64,000 nucleotides of DNA from Podarcis raffonei. Its lineage: Eukaryota; Chordata; Lepidosauria; Squamata; Lacertidae. Position numbers and translations under genes: made by a program. The stretch lies in contig NC_070606.1 of the NCBI RefSeq assembly GCF_027172205.1, positions 98,404,534-98,468,533 on the forward strand. Direction: 5' to 3'. Numbering within the stretch: position 1 is the first letter of the stretch; each line of letters starts with the position of its first letter. Below are positions 55,741 through 64,000 of the stretch, in pieces. The notes under the pieces are model-generated. The model was not told the origin of the DNA and did no database searches. It was given only the letters and a program-made list of their open reading frames with translations.

Positions 55741-56511
55741 CTCATGCTGCAGAAAAGGTTGCAGTGCTCTCCTTATGCATAGGAAAGACCACAGTGCAGT
55801 GTTAGGGCTCGTCCACACTTCTAACCAGTGCTAAAAATGGAGGCCAACCAATTGACATTTGCTCCGATTCAGCAGTAAAAATTGGTTTTACTTGGGGGAA
55901 AGTTGTGGGGCAAGTGGATGTGTGGATGAGCCCTCTGAGTGGGGACTAGGACTAGGAATTAAAACTCTGCAGCATTAAATGGTCCTATTCAGGATTCCTA
56001 CCTTATAGCCAGACAGCCAGGCCATTTCTTGGATACTCCATTGCATCCCCTCTCCATTTTTTTTCATCCCTGCTGCCCCCACTGTCACTCAGTTTTCTGA
56101 GTGCTGGGCATCTTTTGTGTGCATTCTTTCTTTTTAAAAACTTTCTCATTGAAACGATCTCAGATAGAGCAGCGGAACAGAGAAGGACCTTTGAAGAGCC
56201 ACTGGCAGTCAAACACAGTCCTGGGCTCAGTTATACGATCACTAGCTCAAAACCCAGGTATGCCCTTGGCTGCACAGGAAACACCAAGACACAGCCCGTC
56301 CTGCCTCTCTGCATGTGCCTGAGTGCAACTGGATGTGCTTCCTTTTTAAAAACAAAACAAAACATAATTTTATTGATCTAGATTAACTGGATGGGTTTCC
56401 AAACTCCTGTGTTGGTTACATTTGTTTCAGTTGCACACTGTAAAACAGGTCCACGCCCAAAATTGCCAGGTGTGAAGAAGACACTTGTTGGAGCTGGTGA
56501 AAAAGGTTTAC

Positions 56512-56621
56512 CATGGTGGTGGTGCTGATGTCAGAGAACCAGGCCAGCCAGAAGATCTTTTCCTCTTTCCAGTCCTGCATAAGCTCCATAAATTCTGTGT
56601 TGTTCTCAGGCTTCATCAGGC
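56512..56621 (-). CDS. MROH exon
   Basis: Phase 1 in, phase 0 out: LMKPENNTEFMELMQDWKEE, KIFWLAWFSDISTTTM. The acceptor CATTTCTTGAG is not strong, but it is the one that fits the phase left by 58,100-58,232 (joint codon Ser). Donor GTAAAC. The 5' edge could be slightly different. Confidence 0.75.
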
Positions 56622-56678
56622 CTCAAGAAATGTACAAAGGAACCAGAGATTAGATAGATAGAAAGATAGATATAGATA

Positions 56679-56938
56679 CAGTCATACCTCGGGCTAAATA
56701 TGCTTCAGGTTGAGTGTTTTCAAGTTATGCTCCGCGGCAGCCCGGAAGTAATGGAACGCGTTACTTCCGGGTTTCGCCGCTCACGCATGTGCATACGCTC
56801 AAAATGATGCCACGCGCATGCGCGGAAGCGACGAAATGCGACCCGCACATGCGCAGACGCACAGTTGCGTATTACGTTCTACTCAGGATGTGAACAGGGC
56901 TCTGGAACGGATCCCGTGCGCATCCAGAGGCACCACTG
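56679..56938. mobile_element. pogo/Tigger-like MITE
   Basis: CAGTCATACCTCGGGCTAAA to CATCCAGAGGCACCACTG, TA flanks; GC-rich body like 38,515. Confidence 0.85.
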
Positions 56939-57000
56939 TACAAAGAAACTCAAGATATATACGGTATATCTATATAGAGAGATATAGATACATATCGATA

Positions 57001-57546
57001 CCGTATTTTTCCCTCTATAGGACGCACTTTTTCCCCTCCAAAAATGAAGGGGAAATTTGTGTGCATCCTATGGAGCGAATGCAGGCTTTCGTTGAAGCCT
57101 GGAGAGCGAGAGGGGTCGGTGCGCACCGACCCCTCTCGCTCTCCAGCCTTCAGGCAGCTATCCGCAAGCCTTCGGAGTACTCTGAAGGCTTGCAGATGGC
57201 AGTCTGCAGCCAGAAGCCCAGGGAGCGCAGCGCCAACTGCTGCTGCACTCCCCGGGCTTCAGGCAGCTATCCGCAAGCCTTCTGAGCCTGGCGGGAGTTC
57301 CCGCCACGCTCTGAAGGCTTGCGGATAGCCTGTTCTGGGGACTGGGGTCGGGGGAAGCCCCAGCCCCGCAAGCTCCAGGAGCGGTGGCGAGGTTGCGCAA
57401 TCTTGTCGCCTCTCCTGGTCCCACTCGCTGTCTTGGCTTCTTTGCTCTTTGGGGCTTGGGGGGGGAAAATAATTCCCTCCCTTTATTCCCCCCCTAAAAA
57501 CTAGGTGCGCCCTATAGTCCAGAGCACACTATAGAGCAAAAAATAC
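57001..57546. mobile_element. long multi-hairpin MITE of the CCGTATTTTT family
   Basis: Termini CCGTATTTTTCCCTCTATAG and ACTATAGAGCAAAAAATAC with TA flanks. The body carries a perfect 48-bp palindrome (57,099-57,146) and two more palindromes around GCAAGCCTTC...GAAGGCTTGC (about 57,157-57,200 and 57,265-57,330). Confidence 0.82.
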
Positions 57547-58099
57547 TATATATAGGTATACAGTGCTGCACCGCCCCCATAGGTGCCAATACTCACCATG
57601 AAATGTATTAGCATTGGGACAGTGACCTTTGGAGGTTTTGAAAGGCCACGCGACACGGATTTCCCCAGTGGGTCACCCCAACGGAAAGTGGAGTTGGAAG
57701 AGTTGGGGGTCAGCTCAAGGGCCATGGGGACCCCTAAGCAGGGTGTGGAGAGGAGATGGCGCAGTGAAAGGAGGCCGCCCAAGACTCCTTCAGGCTGGCC
57801 AGCTGGGAAGTTCAGACCTGGACCCTGAAGGTGGCCCTCCAGGGCTCTCCACCTGGCCCTCAGAAAGGCAGGGTTGGGCTGACAGACAGCCTGGGAGAAT
57901 AGCAGGAGCAGCCATGAAACAAACCTCCACCAGGCAGGCTCAGAAGGTGAAGCCACCCTTGCCAATCTGAGGATGCTCTAAGTGAAGACCCTTTTTTGCT
58001 TTAACTCCTCTGGCGGGACATCCCGCTTCCCAGCTATTGCCAACCCATTTATTTCCCTTTCCCCGCCATGAACCGTCTTGGGGAAGACCTTGCTCTTAC

Positions 58100-58232
58100 T
58101 CTTCTGGTGAAGGATCAGGGTGTACAGGCAGTGAAGTGCGTCGGCCGCCCAGTGGCACACGCTCTCGATGGAGTCCTTGCTGCAAAGCGCCAGATGCCCC
58201 GCCAGCTTCCCTATCTTGAAGTCCTTCATTCC
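58100..58232 (-). CDS. MROH exon
   Basis: Phase 0 in, phase 1 out: GMKDFKIGKLAGHLALCSKD, SIESVCHWAADALHCLYTLI, LHQK. F.IGKL.G.LA..S.D...S...WA...L..LY is the family's FGQLVGLLAPFTCD region. Acceptor CTCTCCTGCAG, donor GTAAGA. Confidence 0.92.
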
Positions 58233-58285
58233 CTGCAGGAGAGAATCATTCTACTGTACCTCATTTTCTACTCCTCCTCAAGTGT

Positions 58286-58595
58286 GGCAGCCATTTTGTG
58301 TCATGCCACGCACCCCACGGCAGCCATTTTGTGCCGTCACACACACACCACAGCAGTAATTTTGTGCCATCCCACACACACCACAGCAGCCATTGCAGCC
58401 ATTTTGTGTCACACCTCACACCTCACAGCAGCCATTTTGTGTCGTGCCACATACTCCATGGCAGCCATTTTGTGCCATGCCACACACCCCACAACAGCCT
58501 TTTTGTGTCGTGCCACGCACTCCACGGCAGCCATTTTGTGCCATCCCATGCACCCCACAGCAGCCATTTTGTGCCCTGCCACCCACCATGGCTGC
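58286..58595. repeat. minisatellite of about 35-bp units containing GCAGCCATTTTGTG
   Basis: About nine units (GCAGCCATTTTGTGCCATGC, CACACACCCCACG and variants) in the intron directly upstream (in gene sense) of the 58,100-58,232 exon. It begins about 54 bp from that exon's acceptor. Confidence 0.92.
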
Positions 58596-58599
58596 ATTG

Positions 58600-59740
58600 G
58601 GGTGCAAAGAGAAGCAGGCCTTATTCAACCTCCCTATGGATTTGGACCCTGTTGCCAAGATATCCTCAAATGCACCCCTTTACTCTTTCCTGTGAAGGTG
58701 GCACACTGACATGGGCTACTAGAGAGTGTTATTTTAAAGGGGTGAAACTTAATTTTTTCAGATTCCTTCGGTGAGGGATCTTTTAAAAAATGGTTTTGGG
58801 TGTGAGGAATTCAAATCTGCTATTATTTTTGTGACTGGACAACATTTAGCTTGGCTAGTACGTTTGAGGAAGAAGCACATAAACGGCTTTTGGAAAACCA
58901 AAGAATTTTAATTTTACCTTCTGAAAATGCCAGGTATTGCTTAATAAAAATAATAATAATGCAATATTAATATATAGTATAACTGCAAGTACTTGGCAAT
59001 AATTTCTAATGATTTCTATGCAATTTTATTCACCAAGCAAAACTAAATTATATTAATTTAACAAAAATATCTTTTGAATTCCCAAGTCCTCCTTCAGTGT
59101 TACAATTTTTTAGCACCCCTCATTTGGGGAATTTGAAAGTTGAAAAATCCAGTATGTCCTAATTTGGATACAGTGCCGCAGGCAATCTTTGCACTAAACA
59201 AGTCCTCATTCCTTTACACATATATAAATTCCTCCCCCCCACAACCCCCCGGACTGTCAGTCATCATGACGGGCATTTTACCCCGATGACTGGTGTCAGC
59301 TGAGCTGGGAAAGCTCATTCTGAAAGGGAACTAGTTCTAATCCAAGTTTGGCACGCCCGTCCCTTAACAAAGTGAGCAAATTCAGTTGATGTCGAACTCT
59401 CCGATTCTGTGATTCTATGATTTGACAAACAGTTCAAGTTCAAATAATCCCCACCAGGCAGGTTAAAAGTTGCTGGGCTGGAGTGTAAAATCACAGAAGC
59501 ATAGAACTGTACCTAAGAACAGCAAGAAAGTATCTTAAAGCACGTGCAGAGAGTGAATTGCTCCATTTACAGTATTTTTCATGATTCGCCATAGCGATCC
59601 ATAGCTAAAATCTGAAAATGTGTTCTCTCTTTTTGCTCTTCAGAATATGGCAACCCGAAAAACCCGAAAAACTGCAGGTTCAGCAGTTATGGGAACTACT
59701 TTCAGGTGTAGTTTGGAGGTTTTCTGAACTACTTCCATGA
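58600..59740. other. MROH intron, no element recognised
   Basis: AT-rich intron without exon-like signals in the needed phase or clear repeats. Confidence 0.4.
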
Positions 59741-59748
59741 AGTTTGCT

Positions 59749-59999
59749 AAGAAGAAGAAGAGTTTGGATTTGATATCCCGCCTTTCACTCCCCTTCAGGA
59801 GTCTCAAAGCGGCTAACATTCTCCTTTCCCTTCCTCCCCCACAACAAACACTCTGTGAGGTGAGTGGGGCTGAGAGACTTCAGAGAAGTGTGACTGGCCC
59901 AAGGTCACCCAGCAGCTGCATGTGGAGGAGCGGAGACGCGAACCCGGTTCCCCAGATTATGAGACTACTGCTCTTAACCACTACACCACACTGGCTCTG
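59749..59999 (-). mobile_element. CORE-SINE (MIR-like), near-identical to 4,853-5,101
   Basis: Same structure and orientation; only a handful of differences over about 245 bp. Confidence 0.88.
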
Positions 60000-60035
60000 G
60001 GAAACCAGCCCTGGGAATGGGTGACTGAGCCTCAC

Positions 60036-60140
60036 TTTGGGTGTGCAATGGGACGTGATGCAGCAGACCAGCTTGGTGATTCTGGACAAGGCCATGATCC
60101 GCTCCTCGACAAACGGGGATCCCGTTTCAGGAAGAAGGAA
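60036..60140 (-). CDS. MROH exon
   Basis: Phase 0 in and out, 35 codons: FLLPETGSPFVEERIMALSR, ITKLVCCITSHCTPK. Acceptor TTTGCCGTTCCAG, donor GTGAGG. It starts only about 36 bp from the CORE-SINE. Confidence 0.88.
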
Positions 60141-60504
60141 CTGGAACGGCAAAAAAAGGACGTCGTACTGCAGCAGAATCCATGGAGGTTTCATGAGACG
60201 CATTCTTGTAGAGCACAAGTGGGAGCTGCAACCCAGAGTTGCAGCGTGAAGTGCTCTAGGGCATTTTGTTCTATTCCCCCTCCAACCTGCTTCCAAATTT
60301 CTCTCCACAAGGTCTGCAAGCATTACAAAGCCCCCAAGCATGCCCAGTCCTTTCTGGGCTGTTTTCGGGAAGTTCTCCCCCTCAGGGAGTTCTGTTTTTT
60401 GGTTTCTGCATTTCCATCTCTCTGTGTAGCTGTTTTGGCTACACATCTCTCTTTATGAATGGGTGGTGCTGTTTTGGCTGCACATGTTCACCCTATACTT
60501 ATAC

Positions 60505-60645
60505 TATCAAAGAACTGTAGAGTCGGAAGGGACCACAAGGGTCATCCAGTCCCACCCCCTGCAATGCAGGAATCTTTTGCCCAACGTGGGGCTCGAACCC
60601 GCAACCTTGAGTTTAAGCGTCTCACGTACTACCGACTAAACTAGC
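60505..60645 (-). mobile_element. tRNA-Lys-derived SINE with CR1-like tail
   Basis: Minus strand: TAGTCGGTAGTACGTGAGAC, GCTTAAACTCAAGGTTGCGG, GTTCGAGCCCCACGTTGGGC; tail CTTGTGGTCCCTTCCGACTC. Uninterrupted copy. Confidence 0.85.
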
Positions 60646-60843
60646 ATCTTATGTTTAAGGAGCCCCCAATGATGTAACCTTTCCTCCATCCAGTCTAGGC
60701 CATTTCTGCCGTATCTCAATGATATCCTTTTTGAGGTTTTCCTACGATGGTTTTCCCACAGCCAAACAGAGACACAATTACCAAGGCAAAGTCATTTACC
60801 AAGGCAGGGTCAGAACGGGCAAACCATAAAGCTGTGGGCTTCT

Positions 60844-61078
60844 TGTTATGTATTCAGACTGGCTGCAGTTCTCACTCTGGGCCACCAGTATGCAAATGAA
60901 GGATTGAGAGTTGCTTTCACCGATTGGGTAGCTAGTTGGAATTTGTTACTGTTACAGGTTATTGAGCATTATATAAGGCAGCCAGCTTCACTGTTCAGAG
61001 AGTAGTGCTAAGTGCTGTAATAAAGAGCTGTTGCTTAAAAGAGCTGTGTCTGTCGCCCATCTTTCCCACTATACAACA
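60844..61078 (+). mobile_element. solo LTR, second TGTTATG family
   Basis: TGTTATGTATTCAGACTGGC to CTATACAACA, perfect 5-bp duplication CTTCT, TATATAAGG at about 60,971 and AATAAAGAGC at about 61,019. Short (235 bp), with no internal region: a solo LTR fossil. Confidence 0.9.
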
Positions 61079-61175
61079 CTTCTAGTGCTAATCTTTCCTT
61101 GGGCTCCGTTAGGAGGAGTTTTTTAGGGCTATTTTCATTGTCCGCACTCACATGTACATGGGTCGGCTTACTCAC

Positions 61176-61301
61176 CATGAGAGTTTCCCTTATCAGGCTC
61201 GGGTTGTAGTGACGTTGACCAGTGTAGCCCACCTTACTGCTGTCGAGGTTTGCGCTCATGATGTCTATGCAGTTCAGGAACTTGACCTTCTCAGGTAATT
61301 C
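61176..61301 (-). CDS. MROH exon
   Basis: Phase 0 in and out, 42 codons: ELPEKVKFLNCIDIMSANLD, SSKVGYTGQRHYNPSLIRET, LM. Acceptor GGAGGCTAG, donor GTGAGT. Confidence 0.88.
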
Positions 61302-61606
61302 CTAGCCTCCCCAGCCAAGGACAGGAAGATGAGATCAAGAAGGAATAGCAAAAGCGGCAAGCCATCTTGACTACCGCAACATGCTCTCTGCGGGGCTGCC
61401 CCCGGAAAGATTTGGAAACTACGACTCTTCTGGGGGCGTTCCGCAGGGAATGTTTTACTCCAGTGCCGTGCCTACTTTGCCGGGTTCGAGCCCAATTCAA
61501 AGTATTCCTGAATTATGTGACTGGAGGAAGAAGCCCCCACCCCCTCCATTTTTAAGGAACTCATGTTGTAGCAGGGAAAGCGAGGGCAGGGTTGGGGTGC
61601 AGATAC

Positions 61607-61710
61607 CTGGTGGCTTTTGTGGAGAAACTGGTGCATGAAATGCATGACAGCCCTCATGTCTCCCTCAGAAGAACTAAATGTTGACTGGGAGGAGTCTGAG
61701 CTTGGTGAAT
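61607..61710 (-). CDS. MROH exon, most 5' one in the window
   Basis: Phase 1 in, phase 0 out: SPSSDSSQSTFSSSEGDMRA, VMHFMHQFLHKSHQ. Acceptor CTGTTTCAG, donor GTATCT. The Ser-rich start looks like a linker before the HEAT array. Earlier exons were not found up to 64,000. Confidence 0.8.
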
Positions 61711-61899
61711 CTGAAACAGATTTATTAATTTAATAAGTAAATACTGCTCCTTTCCTCCCAGAGGAGCAAAAACAAAAAAACCTTCATTATTAAAAATATA
61801 TATATAAACAAAACAAAACAAATTTAAAATTTAAAATATTTAAAAACTGCTAAACTCATCTAAAAGCAATGAAACACAATTAAACAACAGACAAGTTTT

Positions 61900-62137
61900 C
61901 AGCAACCTTTTTCAGCCGTGGGTTGGTCCACCCTCGAACAATGTGGGGGGCTGGACTATATTTTGAAAAAAAAATGAACGAATTCCTATGCCCCACAAAT
62001 AACCCAGAGATGCATTTTAAATAAAAGCATGCATTCTACTCATATAAAAACACGCTGATTCCCGGCCCGTCCGTGGGCCGGATTGAGAAAGCGATTGGGC
62101 CGCATCCGGCCCCCAGGCCTTAGGTTGCCTACCCCTG
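61900..62137. mobile_element. hAT-type MITE, reversed relative of 26,592-26,898
   Basis: Right end GGTTGCCTACCCCTG; the body shares GGCCGGATTGAGAAAGCGAT and ATAACCCAGAGATGCATTTT with the other copy in reverse. The target duplication is not clear. Confidence 0.8.
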
Positions 62138-62159
62138 GTCTAAAGGAATATGCAGCTGC

Positions 62160-62232
62160 CTCATATGGGGATTGAACCTGAGACCTTGGTATCATCAGCA
62201 CCACGCTCTAAGCAGCTGAGCTGTCCAGAGAC
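62160..62232 (-). mobile_element. tRNA-Ile-derived SINE head
   Basis: Minus strand GGACAGCTCAGCTGCTTAGA, GCGTGGTGCTGATGATACCA, GGTCTCAGGTTCAATCCCCA: same source tRNA as 5,822. Confidence 0.7.
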
Positions 62233-62422
62233 AGAACTGAACCTTATCCTCCCACCTGGGCTGCACCAGTCTTGTCAGCTGAAGGGCAGGTGTACTGGTC
62301 TGGGGGAAATGGCCCGATGAGACAAAATGGACCTCTGGCAGGCTGGAGGTTCTGCACCCCAACGTAGTGGAAGCCTCCATGTGCAAAGCTGTGATTTGTG
62401 CTGGCAATTAAGACAAACCTAT

Positions 62423-62792
62423 TGTTATGTACTGAGTTGAATAGGATCCAAACTGCAGCAGTCTGATTGGTCCTAGAACAATTGGATCCAAAAGGCAGCA
62501 GTCTGATTGGTCCTAGAACAATAGGATTCAGAATGCAGCAGTCTGATTGGTCCTAGAACAATGCAGCAGTATGATTGGTTGGCAGGAACCACCCAATCAT
62601 GCTCCAGATAGAAGTGAATCCACAACCTGATTGGCTTACAGTAGAATTCCGGAATTAGCCAATCATGTGCAGCCCATTGTGTAAATAATGTATATAAAGC
62701 AGATACTTTGAGGGGACATTCATTCATTCCTCCTCACCACTATGAGCTGAATAAAGAGCATGAAATCACTTTGCGACTCTGAGTATATTTCA
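62423..62792 (+). mobile_element. solo LTR (CCAAT-repeat gypsy-type family), young
   Basis: Perfect CCTAT duplication. Nearly identical to 52,904-53,273. Confidence 0.95.
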
Positions 62793-62814
62793 CCTATTCT
62801 CCAGGTTAAACCAG

Positions 62815-63165
62815 GTTAAACACAGGCGGCGCTGTGGGTTAAACCACAGAGCCTAGGGCTTGCCGATCAGAAGGTTGGCTGTTCGAATCCCCGTGACAGG
62901 GTGAGCTCCCGTTGCTCGGTCCCTGCTCCTGCCCACCTAGCAGTTCGAAAGCACGTCAAAGTGCAAGTAGATAAATAGGTACCACTCCAGCGGGAACGTA
63001 AACGGCATTTCTGTGCGCTGCTCTGGTTCGCCAGAAGCGGCTTAGTCATGTTGGCCACATGTTGTACGCCAGCTCCCTCGGCCAATAAAGTGAGATGAGT
63101 GCCGCAACCCCAGAGTCGGCCATGACTGGACCTAATGTTCAGGGGTCCCTTTACCTTTAACCTTT
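62815..63165 (+). mobile_element. Sauria SINE
   Basis: Slightly shortened copy between two LTRs; ATTCTCCAGG on both sides is the likely duplication. Confidence 0.9.
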
Positions 63166-63287
63166 ATTCTCCAGGCAGCAGACTCAAGAGCATTTTCATA
63201 AACATGCTTCCTTTTCTGAAGAATGAGGACATGATGCACCAACAGGAAACCCTCAAGCAGGAATTGAACGCAAGCGCCCTCTCCTCT

Positions 63288-64000
63288 TGTTATGTACTGA
63301 GTTGAATAGGATCCAAACTGCAGCAGTCTGATTGGTCCTAGAACAATAGGATCCAAAAGGCAGCAGTCTGATTGGTCCTAGAACAATAGGATTCAGAATG
63401 CAGCAGTCTGATTGGTCCTAGAACAATGCAGCATTATGATTGGTTGGCAGGAACTATCCAATCATGCTCCAGATAGAAGTGAATCCACAACCTGATTGGC
63501 TTACAGTAGAATTCCGGAATTAGCCAATCATGTGCAGCCCATTGTGTAAATAATGTATATAAAGCAGATACTTTGAGGGGACTTTCATTCATTCCTCCTC
63601 ACCACTATGAGCTGAATAAAGAGCATGAAATCACTTCGCGACTCTGAGTATATTTCACTGGCGACGAAGGTGGGATCCCGCTGAGCTGACTGCCACACAC
63701 AGCACCGCAGCACCGCCACCTGCCACACCGCTGCCTCGCACCGTGTATCCAGGCTTCAGCTCCGGGACACAAGGAACTCAGAATGGCAACCGACAACAGC
63801 TTCTCGCCATTCAACCCAGCATCTGGAGACTGGGAAGCGTACGCCTCCCGTTTCACCTTCCTCCTAGAAGCCAAAGGGGTCACCGACGAAGAAGACACCA
63901 AGAAGAGGGCGATATTCTTCAGCGTCTGTGGAGAGGAGACGTTTGAAATCGCCCGGGCTCTCCTTGCGCCTGAAGACGTCGCTACTGTTCCATACAAAAC
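63288..64000 (+). mobile_element. Ty3/gypsy element: 5' LTR, primer-site region and start of gag (continues past the window)
   Basis: LTR 63,288-63,657, then TGGCGACGAAGGTGGGATCC at 63,659, the typical gypsy-type junction and primer-site region, then a leader and gag. It is the only copy of the family here with internal sequence. The LTR is nearly identical to the two young solo LTRs, so the insertion is recent. The visible part looks whole; the rest lies outside the window. Confidence 0.92.
63783..64000 (+). CDS. Ty3/gypsy gag, N-terminal part
   Basis: An ATG-started frame open to the window edge. FNPASGDWEAYASRFTFLLE and TKKRAIFFSVCGEETFEIAR match the gypsy Gag pattern of W..Y..R....L......KKRA.....CG..T....R.L. 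It would encode the capsid-type structural protein of the element. Fossil status of the remainder cannot be judged from here. Confidence 0.85.
   Translation, partial: MATDNSFSPFNPASGDWEAYASRFTFLLEAKGVTDEEDTKKRAIFFSVCGEETFEIARALLAPEDVATVPYK

Larger units (their letters stand above)
38172..61710 (-). other. MROH-family gene (maestro HEAT-like repeat), 3' part, 17 exons
   Basis: Seventeen minus-strand exons join in one frame (2,279 nt, 758 codons plus stop); every junction phase agrees. The protein is a chain of amphipathic helix pairs with family hallmarks: SALKTFKGLIRRAG, LKLLPDLLK, VRLAAISTFSHLFEIVQWGG, ALALQSLVPLMVHLQD and a closing TALRDGAIRLLVLDLVKVEN. MROH proteins are HEAT-repeat scaffolds with poorly known roles; full family members are often about twice this length, so the N-terminal half probably lies right of the window. 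I cannot tell which member it is. Introns are full of repeats, but none breaks an exon. Confidence 0.88.

Noticed and set aside
57546-57965. 139-codon minus-strand frame ending at a good GTGAGT donor, considered as an extra MROH exon
   Set aside because: Its phase does not fit between the exons at 58,100 and 56,512, which join each other directly; there is no HEAT-like pattern.
58068-58709. 213-codon plus-strand His/Ala-rich frame
   Set aside because: It covers an MROH exon in antisense and then the 35-bp minisatellite.

Overview
The window looks like nuclear DNA of a squamate reptile, probably a lizard. The evidence is at least nine copies of the squamate tRNA-derived 'Sauria' SINE, Bov-B (RTE) LINE 3' ends, CR1, L2 and L1 LINE tails, (ATT)n microsatellites grown from L2 tails, CORE-SINEs, several Ty3/gypsy-type LTRs and many short inverted-repeat DNA transposons. 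Interspersed repeats fill most introns and flanks. The species cannot be fixed from sequence alone.

Two multi-exon host genes can be built by matching splice sites, intron phases and protein families. The plus strand from 7,691 to at least 30,839 carries a MUC4 (mucin-4) gene: a signal-peptide exon (7,691-7,751) behind a TATA box, one 6.7-kb mucin exon (12,238-18,933), then eight small exons encoding the NIDO and AMOP domains (20,334-30,839). Exon 1 to exon 10 gives 2,627 codons with no frame break. The VWD, EGF-like and transmembrane exons that follow AMOP in mammalian MUC4 were not found in the 7.3 kb before the next gene. A possible linker exon (33,333-33,383) and a possible terminal exon with a poly(A) signal (35,358-35,464) are listed at low confidence.

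The minus strand from 61,710 down to 38,172 carries the 3' part (17 exons, 758 codons plus stop) of a maestro HEAT-like repeat (MROH) family gene whose 5' end lies beyond the right edge. It converges tail-to-tail with the mucin gene. All 17 exons join in one frame; one intron uses a GC-AG donor.

The first 150 bases may hold the last exon of another, unidentified plus-strand gene. The right edge enters a Ty3/gypsy element (5' LTR, primer-site region, start of gag). Related solo LTRs lie elsewhere, one of them starting 12 nt after mucin exon 3. Stretches such as 145-660, 930-1,800, 7,183-7,600, 36,250-38,030 and 39,790-40,550 show no gene that I can support.
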